A stretch of 27,558 nucleotides of DNA, from the NCBI GenBank assembly GCA_964574335.1, contig CAZNNH010000070.1, positions 1-27,558 on the forward strand, read 5' to 3'. Made by a program: the position numbers and the translations under genes. How positions within the stretch are numbered: position 1 is the stretch's first letter; each line of letters begins with the position of its first letter. Below are positions 1 through 7,951 of the stretch, piece after piece. The notes under the pieces are model-generated. The model was not told where the DNA came from. It made no database searches and saw only the letters and a list, made by a program, of their open reading frames with translations. Origin of the DNA: CAZNNH01 sp964574335. GTDB lineage: Bacteria; Acidobacteriota; Vicinamibacteria; Fen-336.

Positions 1-230
1 GGAGGTATCAACCGCGTCCGTCGCTGGGCCTACCCGGTCTCGTCCGCCTGGCGTCTTCAGCAAGCTGACCCATAGGCACTTCCACGCGCCCCGCCGCCGG
101 CGTGGGGGTCTGGGCCGGAGTCGTCACGGGCCCTCGGGGCGCGGGCACGCGTGAGCGACGGCCGGGTTCCAGCATCAGGCAGGGAGCGCGGTGGGCTCTC
201 GAGGGACCTCTCTCAGCCGCGCTGGGTCTG
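1..230. other. No recognisable gene
   Basis: The 230 bases beyond the stop codon of the leftmost minus-strand gene hold no ORF I can support. A 55-codon frame on the minus strand (175 to 8) has low-complexity Arg/Pro/Ala-rich content and no motif. A weak 6-bp inverted repeat (83-88 with 101-106) has no T-run and is not a convincing terminator. Whether the operon continues past the window edge cannot be decided here. Confidence 0.5.
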
Positions 231-1772
231 CTACCGCCCGCTCGGGTCGCGCAGCGAGAGCGCCCCCGTCGGGCAGGCCTCGACGCAACGGGCGGCGGCA
301 CGGATCAGACCCTCGTCGAAGGCGCGGCCGAAGGGGACCCCGACCTGGACGTCGAAGCCGCGGCCGATGAAGGTGAGGCCGAGCGGCTCGCGCTCCTGCT
401 CGGCGAGCTGGATGCAGATTCCGCACAGGATGCACTTCCCCGCCTCGAACACCACCCGCGAGTCCGCCCGGCGCTCGAAGCGCTTGCGCTCGGTCTTGTG
501 CCTCGAGGGGGCCGCGCCGTAGCGCTCCCCCCACTGCCGCAGGGTGCAGCTCTCCACTTTCGCGCAGTCGCAGCGCAGGCAGCGCTCGGCTTCGTGGATC
601 GCAGTGTCTTCGGTGAGCCGCAGCGGATGGACGCCCGAGCGGGGCTCCCGGGCCGCCGGGGCCAGCAGGCCCAGGTACTCGTCGACCTCGCCGTCCCGGA
701 GCCTTCCGAAGGAGCAGCCGTAGTCGGCGGCTCGGCCGACGATCGGCTCGCCCGAGAGGTGCTGGCCGATCGCGATGGCGGCACGCCGTCCATCGGCCAT
801 CGCGTGAGCGGGCCCGCGGGACGGCCGTGTCGCGCCGCCGGCCGCGAACAGGCCCGGCCGCGACGTGGCGCCCGTCTTCGGGTCGACGTGGTGTCCTTGC
901 AGGAGCGCGCCGCCGTCGACGCCGGCGGCAACGAGAACGGAGTCATGTTGCTCGAGGAGCGCCTCGAGCGTCGGTCCGTGGCCCACGCCGGTCGAGGTCC
1001 GGAGGTCCAGGCCCATCTCCTGCAGGACCCCGATCTCGGCATCGAGCACCGACGCCGGAAGCTGATCTTGCCCGACCTCGCGGAGCCTCCCTCCGGATCG
1101 CTCCCGGGCCTCGAGTACCGTCACCGCGTGGCCCTCACGCAGCAGGAAGTAGGCGGCGGAGAGCCCGCAGGGCCCAGCTCCGACGATGGCGACCCGTCGG
1201 CCGCTCCTAGTCGCGCATGGTGGGACCAACGGATGGCCGTCGGCATGATCGGCCTCGGCCACCGCGCTCTCGAGGGCGCGGATCGCGGCGCCGTCGTCGT
1301 GGCCCGAGCGACGGCAGCCCTGCTCGCAGTGGGCTGGGCAGACGTGGCCCAGCACCCACGGCATCGGCAGCGCCTCGCGCAGCTCCACCACGGCACGCCG
1401 CATGTCACCGGCCTGCACCTGTCGCATCAAGAGCGGGACGTTCAGGTCCAGCGGGCAGATCCGCTGGCAGGGCGAGCGGCACTCGCCGAGGTGCTCGGAG
1501 AAGAGCAGCTCCAGGGCGGTGCGCCGCGCTTCATGGACGGCCTCGATCTCGCTCTCGACCCGCATCCCCTCCTCGGCCCGGGTGGCGCACGAGGGGCGCA
1601 TCCGCTCCTCGCCCTGAAGACGCACCACACACACCAGGCAGGAGGTGGATGGCTCGAGCCCCGGGTGGGCGCACAGGGCCGGGATCTCGATCCCCAGAAG
1701 GCGCGCGGCATCGAGCAGGGTGGCGCCCTCCGGGACATCGACCGGGCGGCCGTCGATGGTGAGCCGTGGCAC
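231..1772 (-). CDS. [2Fe-2S]/GltD-like FAD/ferredoxin fusion oxidoreductase subunit lacking an NAD(P)H fold
   Basis: 513 residues from a GTG start 5 bp after the preceding stop. Domains in order: a plant-type [2Fe-2S] domain (C34, C45, C48, C62); a GltD-type N-terminal iron-sulfur region (C98, C102, C106, then C145, C149, C153 in CPAHCEQGC); an FAD Rossmann motif GAGPCGLSAA at 198-207; the second FAD half, GLFAAGG, at 307-313; and a C-terminal ferredoxin region. In GltD/NfnB flavoproteins an NAD(P)H Rossmann domain lies between the two FAD halves. Here the sequence passes from VAAGV (281-285) to GLFAAGG in about 20 residues, so that domain is missing. The last ferredoxin keeps C447, C450, C453 and C500, enough for one cluster; A457 replaces the usual fourth Cys and most second-cluster ligands are gone. 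NADH is probably handled by the NuoEF-like partner, with this subunit passing electrons onward. The family assignment is firm; the physiological reaction is unknown. Confidence 0.85.
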   Translation of the reverse strand: MPRLTIDGRPVDVPEGATLLDAARLLGIEIPALCAHPGLEPSTSCLVCVVRLQGEERMRPSCATRAEEGMRVESEIEAVHEARRTALELLFSEHLGECRSPCQRICPLDLNVPLLMRQVQAGDMRRAVVELREALPMPWVLGHVCPAHCEQGCRRSGHDDGAAIRALESAVAEADHADGHPLVPPCATRSGRRVAIVGAGPCGLSAAYFLLREGHAVTVLEARERSGGRLREVGQDQLPASVLDAEIGVLQEMGLDLRTSTGVGHGPTLEALLEQHDSVLVAAGVDGGALLQGHHVDPKTGATSRPGLFAAGGATRPSRGPAHAMADGRRAAIAIGQHLSGEPIVGRAADYGCSFGRLRDGEVDEYLGLLAPAAREPRSGVHPLRLTEDTAIHEAERCLRCDCAKVESCTLRQWGERYGAAPSRHKTERKRFERRADSRVVFEAGKCILCGICIQLAEQEREPLGLTFIGRGFDVQVGVPFGRAFDEGLIRAAARCVEACPTGALSLRDPSGR

Positions 1773-1777
1773 CGCCG

Positions 1778-4135
1778 CTACCTCACCACCACCGCGTCCT
1801 CGGGACAGACCAGACGGCAGCTATCGCACCGCGTGCACTTCTGCATGTCGATCTGGTGCCGCTGGTAGGGGGCGAACGGGATGGCGTCGGCCGGGCAGCG
1901 CTGCGCGCACAGCGTGCAGCCGGTGCAGGCCTCGGAGATCGAGTAGGTCAGAAGCTCCCGGCAGCGGCCGGCCGGACAGCGCCCTTCGAGGTGGGCCTCA
2001 TACTCCTCGCGGAAGTGGCGGAGGGTGGTGAGCACCGGGTTGGGCGCGGTCCGCCCCAGGCCGCAGATGCTGCCCGCGCCGACCTGGGCGGCGAGGTGCT
2101 CGAGCTCGCCGAGGTCCGAGGCGCGGCCCCGGCCGGCGCAGATCCGCTCCAGGATCTCCAACATGCGGCGGGTCCCGACCCGGCAGAAGGAGCAGCGCCC
2201 GCACGACTGCTTCTGGGTGAAGTCCAGGAAGTAGCGGGCCATGTCCACCATGCAGTCGGACTCGTCCATCACCACCAGCCCACCCGACCCCATCATCGCG
2301 CCCACCTCGGACAGCGCCTCGAAGTCCACCGCCGTGTCGGCCAGCCGCTCCGGCACGCAGCCGCCGGAGGGCCCGCCCACCTGGACCGCCTTGAAACGCT
2401 TCCCGTCCGGGATGCCGCCGCCGATCTCCTCGACGATCTGCCGCAGCGTGATCCCCATCGGGACCTCGATGAGTCCCCCCCGCACCACCTTGCCGGCCAG
2501 CGCGAACACCTTGGTCCCCCGGCTTCGCGGCGTGCCGAGGGCGGCGAACGCCTCCGCCCCGTGGCGCAGGATCCAGGGGACGACAGTCAGCGTCTCGACG
2601 TTGTTGACCAGCGTGGGCCCGCCACGGAATCCGCGCTCCGAGGGGTAGGGCGGGCGCAGCGTGGGCATGCCGCGCTTCCCCTCGAGGGAGGCGATCAGCG
2701 CCGTCTCCTCGCCACAGACGAATGCCCCTGCCCCCTTCACCACCCGGACGTCGAACGAGAGGTCGCTGCCCAGGATCCGCTCTCCGAGCAGCCCGCGCTC
2801 GCGGCAGGAGAGGATCGCCTCCCCCACCCGCTCGACCGCCAGCGGGTACTCCTCGCGGATGTAGAAGATCCCCTGGTCGGCCCCGACGGCGAAGGCGGCC
2901 AGCGTCAGCCCCTCGATGGTGCGGAACGGGAACGACTCCAGCAGCATGCGATCCATGAACGCCCCGGGGTCGCCCTCGTCTCCGTTGCCGATGACGTGCC
3001 TCGGGGTCCCCTCCGCCTGACGCACCCGCCGCCACTTCTCCCCGGTGGGAAAGCCGGCCCCGCCGCGGCCTCGGAGGCCGCTCCTGGCGATGGTGTCGAT
3101 CACCGTCTCGGGGGAGGACTCGGTGAGGGCTCGCCGCAGCGCCAGGTGGCCGCCGTAACGCAGGTGCTGGTCGACGTCGAGCGGGTCGAGCGCCCCGAAG
3201 TGCTCGGTGGCGATGTGCCGCTGGCGACCCAGGAAGTCGGCCACCAGCGCCTCGCGGGGATCCAGCAGCGCCTCGGCCACGCTGCCGTGGCCATCGCCCA
3301 CGGCCAGGCCCTCGAGGGCACGGTTCAGGGTGTTCCGGAATCGCCAGATGACACCCCGCGGTCGGAAGTGCCGGGCCGGGATCTCCGCCGCCTGCCGCGG
3401 GTCCACCTTGGCGTACAGCTCGGCCGTCCTCCCCGGCACCACCACCTCCACCAGCGGCGTCTGGTGGCACATCCCGACGCAGCCCACCCGCTTGAGCGAG
3501 ACCGGCGCGCCCAGCTCGGCGATGGCCTGCTGGAGGCTGGCGAAGACCTCGTCGCTCCCCTTCACCATGCAGCACGAGCCGAGGCCGACCCGGATCTCGC
3601 CGGCCCCGTTCTGGCCGGCAACGATCGCCCTGGACTTGGCCGGTCGCCTGGCGACGTGAGCGCGGGTTCGCGCCTCGGCGTCCAGCAGGGTACGAGCGAC
3701 ACCGTCCGGCGTGACGTGCCCGTAGGTGTGCGCGCCCACCTGGACCACCGGCGCGATCGTGCAGCAGCCGAGGCAGGCCACCTTCTCGATCGTGTAACGT
3801 CGCTGTGGGTCGGTGTCCTCGCCCCGGGGGACGCCCAGGTGGTCCTCGAGGGCGTCCTGGATCCGCTCCGCTCCCTTCACGTGGCAGGCGGTGCCGTGGC
3901 AGACCCGGATCGCTCCCAGCCCGGCCGGGCGGTGCCGGAAGTGGTCGAAGAACGTCGCCACGCCGACCAGGTCGGCGGGTCGGATCGCGCTCAGCTCACA
4001 GACACGCTCGAGCGCCTCCTCCGGAAGGTAGCGAAAGTGCGCCTGGAGCCCCTGAAGGATCGGGATCGCCGCCTCGCGGCTCCGGCCGTGCTGCTCCACC
4101 AAGCGCTCCACGACCGACAGATCGAGCGGGCTCAC
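1778..4135 (-). CDS. NuoE-NuoF fusion, NADH-oxidising diaphorase subunit of Hnd/HydBC (bifurcating) type
   Basis: 785 residues, GTG start overlapping the upstream stop (GTGA). Residues 1-150 are a NuoE-type thioredoxin-fold [2Fe-2S] domain (C79, C84, C121, C125). Residues 180-240 are a second such domain (C188/C189, C219, C223), as at the N-terminus of HndC/HydB proteins. From about 330 comes NuoF: FMN/NADH motif RGRGGAGFPTGEKW (355-368), NGDEGDPGAFMDR (384-396), and N3-type [4Fe-4S] ligands C645, C648, C651, C691. The C-terminus has H715, C720 and C725 (CPAGRC), resembling the zinc site of HydB, then a two-cluster ferredoxin (C737, C740, C743, C747; C767, C770, C773, C777). In complex I and Hnd hydrogenases these parts are normally two polypeptides. 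The gene should bind NADH and FMN in the cytoplasm and pair with the adjacent flavoprotein. Ferredoxin use and bifurcation are inferred from architecture. Confidence 0.92.
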   Translation of the reverse strand: MSPLDLSVVERLVEQHGRSREAAIPILQGLQAHFRYLPEEALERVCELSAIRPADLVGVATFFDHFRHRPAGLGAIRVCHGTACHVKGAERIQDALEDHLGVPRGEDTDPQRRYTIEKVACLGCCTIAPVVQVGAHTYGHVTPDGVARTLLDAEARTRAHVARRPAKSRAIVAGQNGAGEIRVGLGSCCMVKGSDEVFASLQQAIAELGAPVSLKRVGCVGMCHQTPLVEVVVPGRTAELYAKVDPRQAAEIPARHFRPRGVIWRFRNTLNRALEGLAVGDGHGSVAEALLDPREALVADFLGRQRHIATEHFGALDPLDVDQHLRYGGHLALRRALTESSPETVIDTIARSGLRGRGGAGFPTGEKWRRVRQAEGTPRHVIGNGDEGDPGAFMDRMLLESFPFRTIEGLTLAAFAVGADQGIFYIREEYPLAVERVGEAILSCRERGLLGERILGSDLSFDVRVVKGAGAFVCGEETALIASLEGKRGMPTLRPPYPSERGFRGGPTLVNNVETLTVVPWILRHGAEAFAALGTPRSRGTKVFALAGKVVRGGLIEVPMGITLRQIVEEIGGGIPDGKRFKAVQVGGPSGGCVPERLADTAVDFEALSEVGAMMGSGGLVVMDESDCMVDMARYFLDFTQKQSCGRCSFCRVGTRRMLEILERICAGRGRASDLGELEHLAAQVGAGSICGLGRTAPNPVLTTLRHFREEYEAHLEGRCPAGRCRELLTYSISEACTGCTLCAQRCPADAIPFAPYQRHQIDMQKCTRCDSCRLVCPEDAVVVR

Positions 4136-5889
4136 CTTTCCGCCTCCCCGATCGCGAACAGGTGCTGCTCCCCTCTAATGAAGATGCGGTCCAAGCCGAA
4201 AGCGAAGCTGGCGAAGACCGGCTCGCCCAGCTCGCTCCGGCCCAGCTCCTCGACCTCTCGACCGGCCCTGAGCGTGTAGGTCACACCCTCGGTGTCGGTG
4301 ACGTAGAGGTGGTCCCCCGACAGCGACGGCGAGGCGTTGAAGCTCCCGACCAGCTCGTGCTCCCAGACCCTCGTCCCGTCGCTGGTCTGGTAGCAGGTCA
4401 GGTAGCCGTCGTCCTCCTGCACGTAGAGGAGGGAGTCGCTCACCAGCGGGCTGGGGATGCTCGGCGCGCCCATGTCCAGCGTCCACGCCAGGTGGCTCTC
4501 GGTGACGTCCCCCTGGCCGCCGCGGCGGATCGCGAAGACCCCGGCATCCGCGTGCATGGCCAGCACCAGATCGTCGGCCGCCACCGGCGAGGGGACCACC
4601 TCGCCGGACAGGCATCGGAAACGCCACCGCTCGGCACCGGAGGCCGCGTCGTAGGAGATGACCCAGGGAGCGGCGGAGAGCACGACCTCGTCCTGGTCGT
4701 CACCGGGGATCAGGAGCGGGGTGGCCCAGGAGGCGTCGACCGGCCTCGGGACCTCCCACGCCGTCTCGCCGGTCGCGGCGTCGAGCGCGACGAGCCGCGA
4801 CAGGCCGTCGTCCTCCATCCCCTGGTCGAGCTGGACGAAGAGGCGGCCCCCGTAGGCCACCAGCGACGAGGCGTGGCCGTAGTTGTTCTGGAAGGGCCCG
4901 AAGGTGCGGGCCCAGACCTGGGTGCCGTCGAGGTCGAAGGCCCCCACCTCTCCGGTGGCGAAGATCACGTACACCCGCCGCCCGTCGGTGGCGCCGGTGG
5001 AGGCCGCCAGGCCGGTGTCCTCCGACACCTCGGGCATCTCCACCGCCCCGCCCGCGGTCCGGATGGTGCCCCGCCAGACGAGATCTCCGGAGCGGGCGTC
5101 GAACGCGAAGACCTCGCGCCCCCCCTCGTCGGCTCCGGTCAGGAACACCCGCTCGCCCCACACAAGCGGCGAGCCGCGTCCGGGACGGGGGACCTCGGCC
5201 TGCCACAGCACGTTCTCGCCGCTGGTCACGTCCCAGGCGGCGGGGGCCCCTGGGGACGCCGCCACGCCGTTCCCGTCCGCGCCGCGGAAGCGGGGCCAGT
5301 TCAGCCGCAGCTCCTCCAGGCTCGGGTAGGCGGCGGTAGCGGCGGCATCGATCGAGTTCGGAAGTCGAGCCTCGCTCAGGAGCCCGAAACCCAGTCCGAG
5401 AAGGCCGATGAGGGCGCCGAAGCCGGCCAGGGCCAGACGTGAGCGCCGTGCCTCGGCCCCCTCCTCGTCCGGTGGCTCGGCCGGCGGCGGCTCGGCCGGC
5501 GGCGCCTTCGGCGTGATCCCGGACCGGCCGACCGCCACCAGAGTCAGGAGCACGCCGGCCAGCAGCAGATAGGCGTTGCGCCGGGCACGGGCGCGCCGCG
5601 CGAAGAACTCCTGCCGGAGCCTCTGGTCCAGCGCCCGGATCTCGTCCTTGAGCGCCTCGTCGCCGGGGCTCTCGGAGAGGCGTTGCTTGAGGGCGCGCAT
5701 CTGGGCGGAGCTGAAGGCCCGGGTCTCGTCCTGGGGATCGCGACCCGACATCGGCAGCGCGCTCGCGAACAGCAGCAGCAGGGCCACCAGCGACACCGCC
5801 CCGGCGACCGTGGCCACGCGGCGCCAGTCGGCCGGAGCCAGCCCGCGACGTCTCGTCTCGTCAGGCGGCACGGGGTCGGGCTCCGGCAT
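4132..5889 (-). CDS. Membrane-anchored PQQ-like beta-propeller protein
   Basis: 585 residues from the ATG at 5889, preferred over an upstream in-frame ATG (5955) because AGGAG lies just ahead of 5889 and the overlap with the preceding gene is then only 29 bp. Predicted helices at about 25-46, 106-122 and 151-172; between the first two is a charged, probably coiled segment (about 55-105). A Pro/Glu-rich linker (129-142) precedes helix three. Residues 197-585 form a PQQ-like/BamB-type propeller beginning NWPRFRG, with repeated G-x-x-x-W blades. No PQQ-dehydrogenase catalytic signature is evident, so it is more likely a scaffold, sensor or docking protein than a dehydrogenase. Its position between the polyferredoxin gene and the NADH module suggests it helps assemble or tether the complex. 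Which side of the membrane the propeller faces needs topology data. Confidence 0.85.
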   Translation of the reverse strand: MPEPDPVPPDETRRRGLAPADWRRVATVAGAVSLVALLLLFASALPMSGRDPQDETRAFSSAQMRALKQRLSESPGDEALKDEIRALDQRLRQEFFARRARARRNAYLLLAGVLLTLVAVGRSGITPKAPPAEPPPAEPPDEEGAEARRSRLALAGFGALIGLLGLGFGLLSEARLPNSIDAAATAAYPSLEELRLNWPRFRGADGNGVAASPGAPAAWDVTSGENVLWQAEVPRPGRGSPLVWGERVFLTGADEGGREVFAFDARSGDLVWRGTIRTAGGAVEMPEVSEDTGLAASTGATDGRRVYVIFATGEVGAFDLDGTQVWARTFGPFQNNYGHASSLVAYGGRLFVQLDQGMEDDGLSRLVALDAATGETAWEVPRPVDASWATPLLIPGDDQDEVVLSAAPWVISYDAASGAERWRFRCLSGEVVPSPVAADDLVLAMHADAGVFAIRRGGQGDVTESHLAWTLDMGAPSIPSPLVSDSLLYVQEDDGYLTCYQTSDGTRVWEHELVGSFNASPSLSGDHLYVTDTEGVTYTLRAGREVEELGRSELGEPVFASFAFGLDRIFIRGEQHLFAIGEAER

Positions 5890-7171
5890 TCTGCCGCTCC
5901 TGCTCCTCGGGACAGAAGGGGAAGCAGCGGGCGCAGGCCAGGCACCGCCCGGCATCGGCTCGATAGTCGGTGCGGCGGCGCCAGATCGAGACCGTCAGCA
6001 GGCGGGCGACGATGGAGAGGCCCAGGAAGGCGCCGAAGAGGGCCCCGCCGAGGCGAAGGCGCCGCTGGATCCCGACCGCCTCCGCGTGCAGCTCTCCAAG
6101 CGGTCGGCCCGAGGCGCGGAACGCCTTCGAGGCGTCGGTGCGTCCTTCCACCGCGCCGGCGTCCTCGGCGAGGACCCGGACCGCCAGCGCCACGGTGGGG
6201 TGCAGGTGGGAGAACGGCGCGCCGAGGCGGCTGCCCACCCACCCGAAGCCGCCCACCACCAACGGCAGGAGCAGCAGCAGGACCAGCACCCGCCGGCGCG
6301 CGGGGACGAGATCGGGGACCGGCCGCTCGGCGTTCGGGACGTGGATGGCGCCAAACGGGCACGACTCCTCGCACAGCCGGCAGGAGACGCACTTGGTCGG
6401 GGTGAGCGAGACCTGGAGCTTCGAGAAGCGCGAGACCCAGCCGAGCAGCACGCCATAGGGACACAGGTAGCGGCAGTACGGCCGGCCCACGAACAGGCCG
6501 ATCACCAGCAGGCTGCCCCCCAGCAGCAGCATGGTGGAGGTGCCGTCCAGCCGGAAGAACGCCACGAACGGGTCGTAGCGGCAGATCACGAAGGCGGTGC
6601 CGGTGGCCGCGAACAGGACCGCCAGGCCCAGGTAGACGTAGGCGAGGGTGCGCAGGGCATGGTCGACGAAGCGGGCCACCCGGATCGGACGCACCAGCAC
6701 CACGTCCTGCACCGCCCCCAGCGGGCAGACCGCGGCGCAGAAGGTCCGGCCGAAGAAGAGCGTCGACAGGAGCGGCAGGAAGAAGAAGAAGAGCACCGGG
6801 AGGGGCGGGGCATACGCCTTGTCGAACAGCGCCAGCGCCACGTTCTGGGTGGCCCCCACGGCGCACACGCAGCCCTCCCGGTAGAAGCCGAAGTAGGCGA
6901 GCGAGGCCGCCGTCAGCCAGACGACGCCGCGCCGCGAGCGTCGCCGGTGGACCAGGTACGCGCCGAGCCCCAGCGCCAGCACCAGGACGCCCGCGTCGGT
7001 GTACTCGAAGAACAGGGCGCGGGGCGCCGGCTGGGTGGTCTCGGGAAGCTGGTGGCCCGACTCGAAGTCGGGAGGCGGGAAGCGCTCCACCGCGGCCGCC
7101 GCCGCCGGGAGCAAGAAGGCCACGGCCAGCAGCAGGCCCGCCCGCCGACACCGTCCCGCCCGCCCGAGCAC
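5861..7171 (-). CDS. NapH/NosR-like membrane polyferredoxin
   Basis: 436 residues from GTG, one base after the preceding stop. An N-terminal signal or helix (about 10-27) and several hydrophobic segments (about 58-75, 83-98, 124-140, 175-195, 212-229, 293-310, 374-393) make it integral to the membrane. It carries the two CxxxCP motifs of NapH/NosR/RdxA-type proteins (C145-C149-P and C233-C237-P), a four-Cys ferredoxin motif CVSCRLCEESCP (261-272) and another at the C-terminus, CLACARCFPFCP (410-421). NapH and NosR proteins carry electrons across the membrane between quinol, flavin or ferredoxin and periplasmic partners. Here it lies between a periplasmic-type ferredoxin gene and the NADH module, which fits an electron bridge. 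There is no nap or nos catalytic gene in the window, so neither name should be transferred. An additional CVC at 101-103 is of unknown use. Confidence 0.88.
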   Translation of the reverse strand: MLGRAGRCRRAGLLLAVAFLLPAAAAAVERFPPPDFESGHQLPETTQPAPRALFFEYTDAGVLVLALGLGAYLVHRRRSRRGVVWLTAASLAYFGFYREGCVCAVGATQNVALALFDKAYAPPLPVLFFFFLPLLSTLFFGRTFCAAVCPLGAVQDVVLVRPIRVARFVDHALRTLAYVYLGLAVLFAATGTAFVICRYDPFVAFFRLDGTSTMLLLGGSLLVIGLFVGRPYCRYLCPYGVLLGWVSRFSKLQVSLTPTKCVSCRLCEESCPFGAIHVPNAERPVPDLVPARRRVLVLLLLLPLVVGGFGWVGSRLGAPFSHLHPTVALAVRVLAEDAGAVEGRTDASKAFRASGRPLGELHAEAVGIQRRLRLGGALFGAFLGLSIVARLLTVSIWRRRTDYRADAGRCLACARCFPFCPEEQERQNAGARPRAA

Positions 7172-7172
7172 C

Positions 7173-7736
7173 CTAGACCCTGCCCTTCAGGATGTAGGGC
7201 TGATCCACCGGCACCCGCCGGAAGGCCTGACCCGCGCAGACCACGGAGATCGAGCACTCGTTGCAGTCGAGGCACAGGTCGTGGCGGACCTGGAGCTGCA
7301 GCGAGCCGTTGCCAAAACGCTGGCATCCCTCGACACACTTGGCGCAGCCCACGCACAGCGCCTCGTCGATCTCGTACTGGTAGTACGGGTCCTCGACGAA
7401 GCTGCGGCGGATGGCCCCGGTGGGGCAGAGCTGGTTCTCCGCCCCGGCATCGAGGGCGCTCGGCTGGGGCTCGAAGTAGCCGGTGCAGAGGCGGCAGTAG
7501 CCGCACATCGCAAAGACGTGCACGCACTTGACCGCCGACTCCTGCCGCACGCAGTGGGTCGAGCAGCGGCCGCACTGGACGCACTTGGCGGGATCGATCT
7601 GCCACAGGGTGGTCCGGGCGGAGCTGCGGTCGGCCAAGAGGCCGAAGGCGCCGCCCACCCCCAGAAGCGTCGCCCCGCGCAGGCCCTGGGCCAGCAGCTC
7701 CCGGCGTGAGAGCGAATCCCGGGGGCGGTCCGCCAT
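7173..7736 (-). CDS. Tat-exported polyferredoxin (NapG-like 4Fe-4S protein)
   Basis: 187 residues from the ATG at 7736, with GGGGAGGG just upstream; a longer in-frame reading to 7967 is rejected because it would overlap two genes. The N-terminus has LSRRELL (9-15) followed by a hydrophobic stretch (20-34), matching a twin-arginine signal. Cysteine groups follow: C52, C55, C58, C62; C71, C78, C81, C84 with C104; C128, C131, C134, C138; and C155, C158, C161, C167. That is enough for up to four [4Fe-4S] clusters. This layout is that of NapG-type periplasmic ferredoxins that work with NapH membrane partners, and the NapH-like gene is next. It probably relays electrons on the periplasmic face between the membrane polyferredoxin and a cytochrome. 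The start overlaps the upstream stop as TGATG, implying translational coupling. Confidence 0.88.
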   Translation of the reverse strand: MADRPRDSLSRRELLAQGLRGATLLGVGGAFGLLADRSSARTTLWQIDPAKCVQCGRCSTHCVRQESAVKCVHVFAMCGYCRLCTGYFEPQPSALDAGAENQLCPTGAIRRSFVEDPYYQYEIDEALCVGCAKCVEGCQRFGNGSLQLQVRHDLCLDCNECSISVVCAGQAFRRVPVDQPYILKGRV

Positions 7737-7951
7737 CAGGCCCTCCCCTTCCGGCGAAAGGCGGCCGCCGCGGGGAGGGCGCAACTGCGGAGCGCCGCGC
7801 AGGTGCGACAGCCGTCGCTGCAGGCGGGCGGCGCCGGGCCGCCCCGCCGCAGGGCGAGGGTGAGGCCGCTCGCCGACAGAGAGAGAAGCAGCCCCAGACG
7901 GCCCAGACGTTGCAGCAGCTCCCGGCGGTCGTGTCGAAGCTTGAAGCTCAC
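7736..7951 (-). CDS. Small Tat-type four-cysteine protein
   Basis: 71 residues from GTG, overlapping the upstream stop by 4 bp (GTGA) and the downstream start by 1 bp (TGATG). The N-terminus HDRRELL (7-13) then a hydrophobic run (about 16-34) looks like a twin-arginine signal or single anchor. The mature part is only about 35 residues and has the pattern C44-x3-C48-x2-C51-x5-C57-x-P. Four cysteines in so short a chain could ligate one [4Fe-4S] cluster or another metal. I do not recognise a named family. Its fixed place between the NHL and ferredoxin genes and its tight coupling argue that it is a genuine subunit or assembly factor of the redox system. Confidence 0.72.
   Translation of the reverse strand: MSFKLRHDRRELLQRLGRLGLLLSLSASGLTLALRRGGPAPPACSDGCRTCAALRSCALPAAAAFRRKGRA

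Noticed and set aside
8..175. 55-codon minus-strand ORF at the left edge
   Set aside because: No motif, low-complexity composition and no convincing ribosome site; kept only as unassigned sequence.
102..1868. 588-codon plus-strand open frame
   Set aside because: It lies opposite the flavoprotein gene, has Arg/Gly/Ala-rich content without motifs, and is a by-product of high GC.
1766..4279. 837-codon plus-strand open frame
   Set aside because: Antisense to the NuoE-NuoF fusion, whose cysteine and FMN motifs are unmistakable; this frame has none.
3805..5442. 545-codon plus-strand open frame
   Set aside because: Antisense to the membrane-anchored propeller gene; low-complexity translation.
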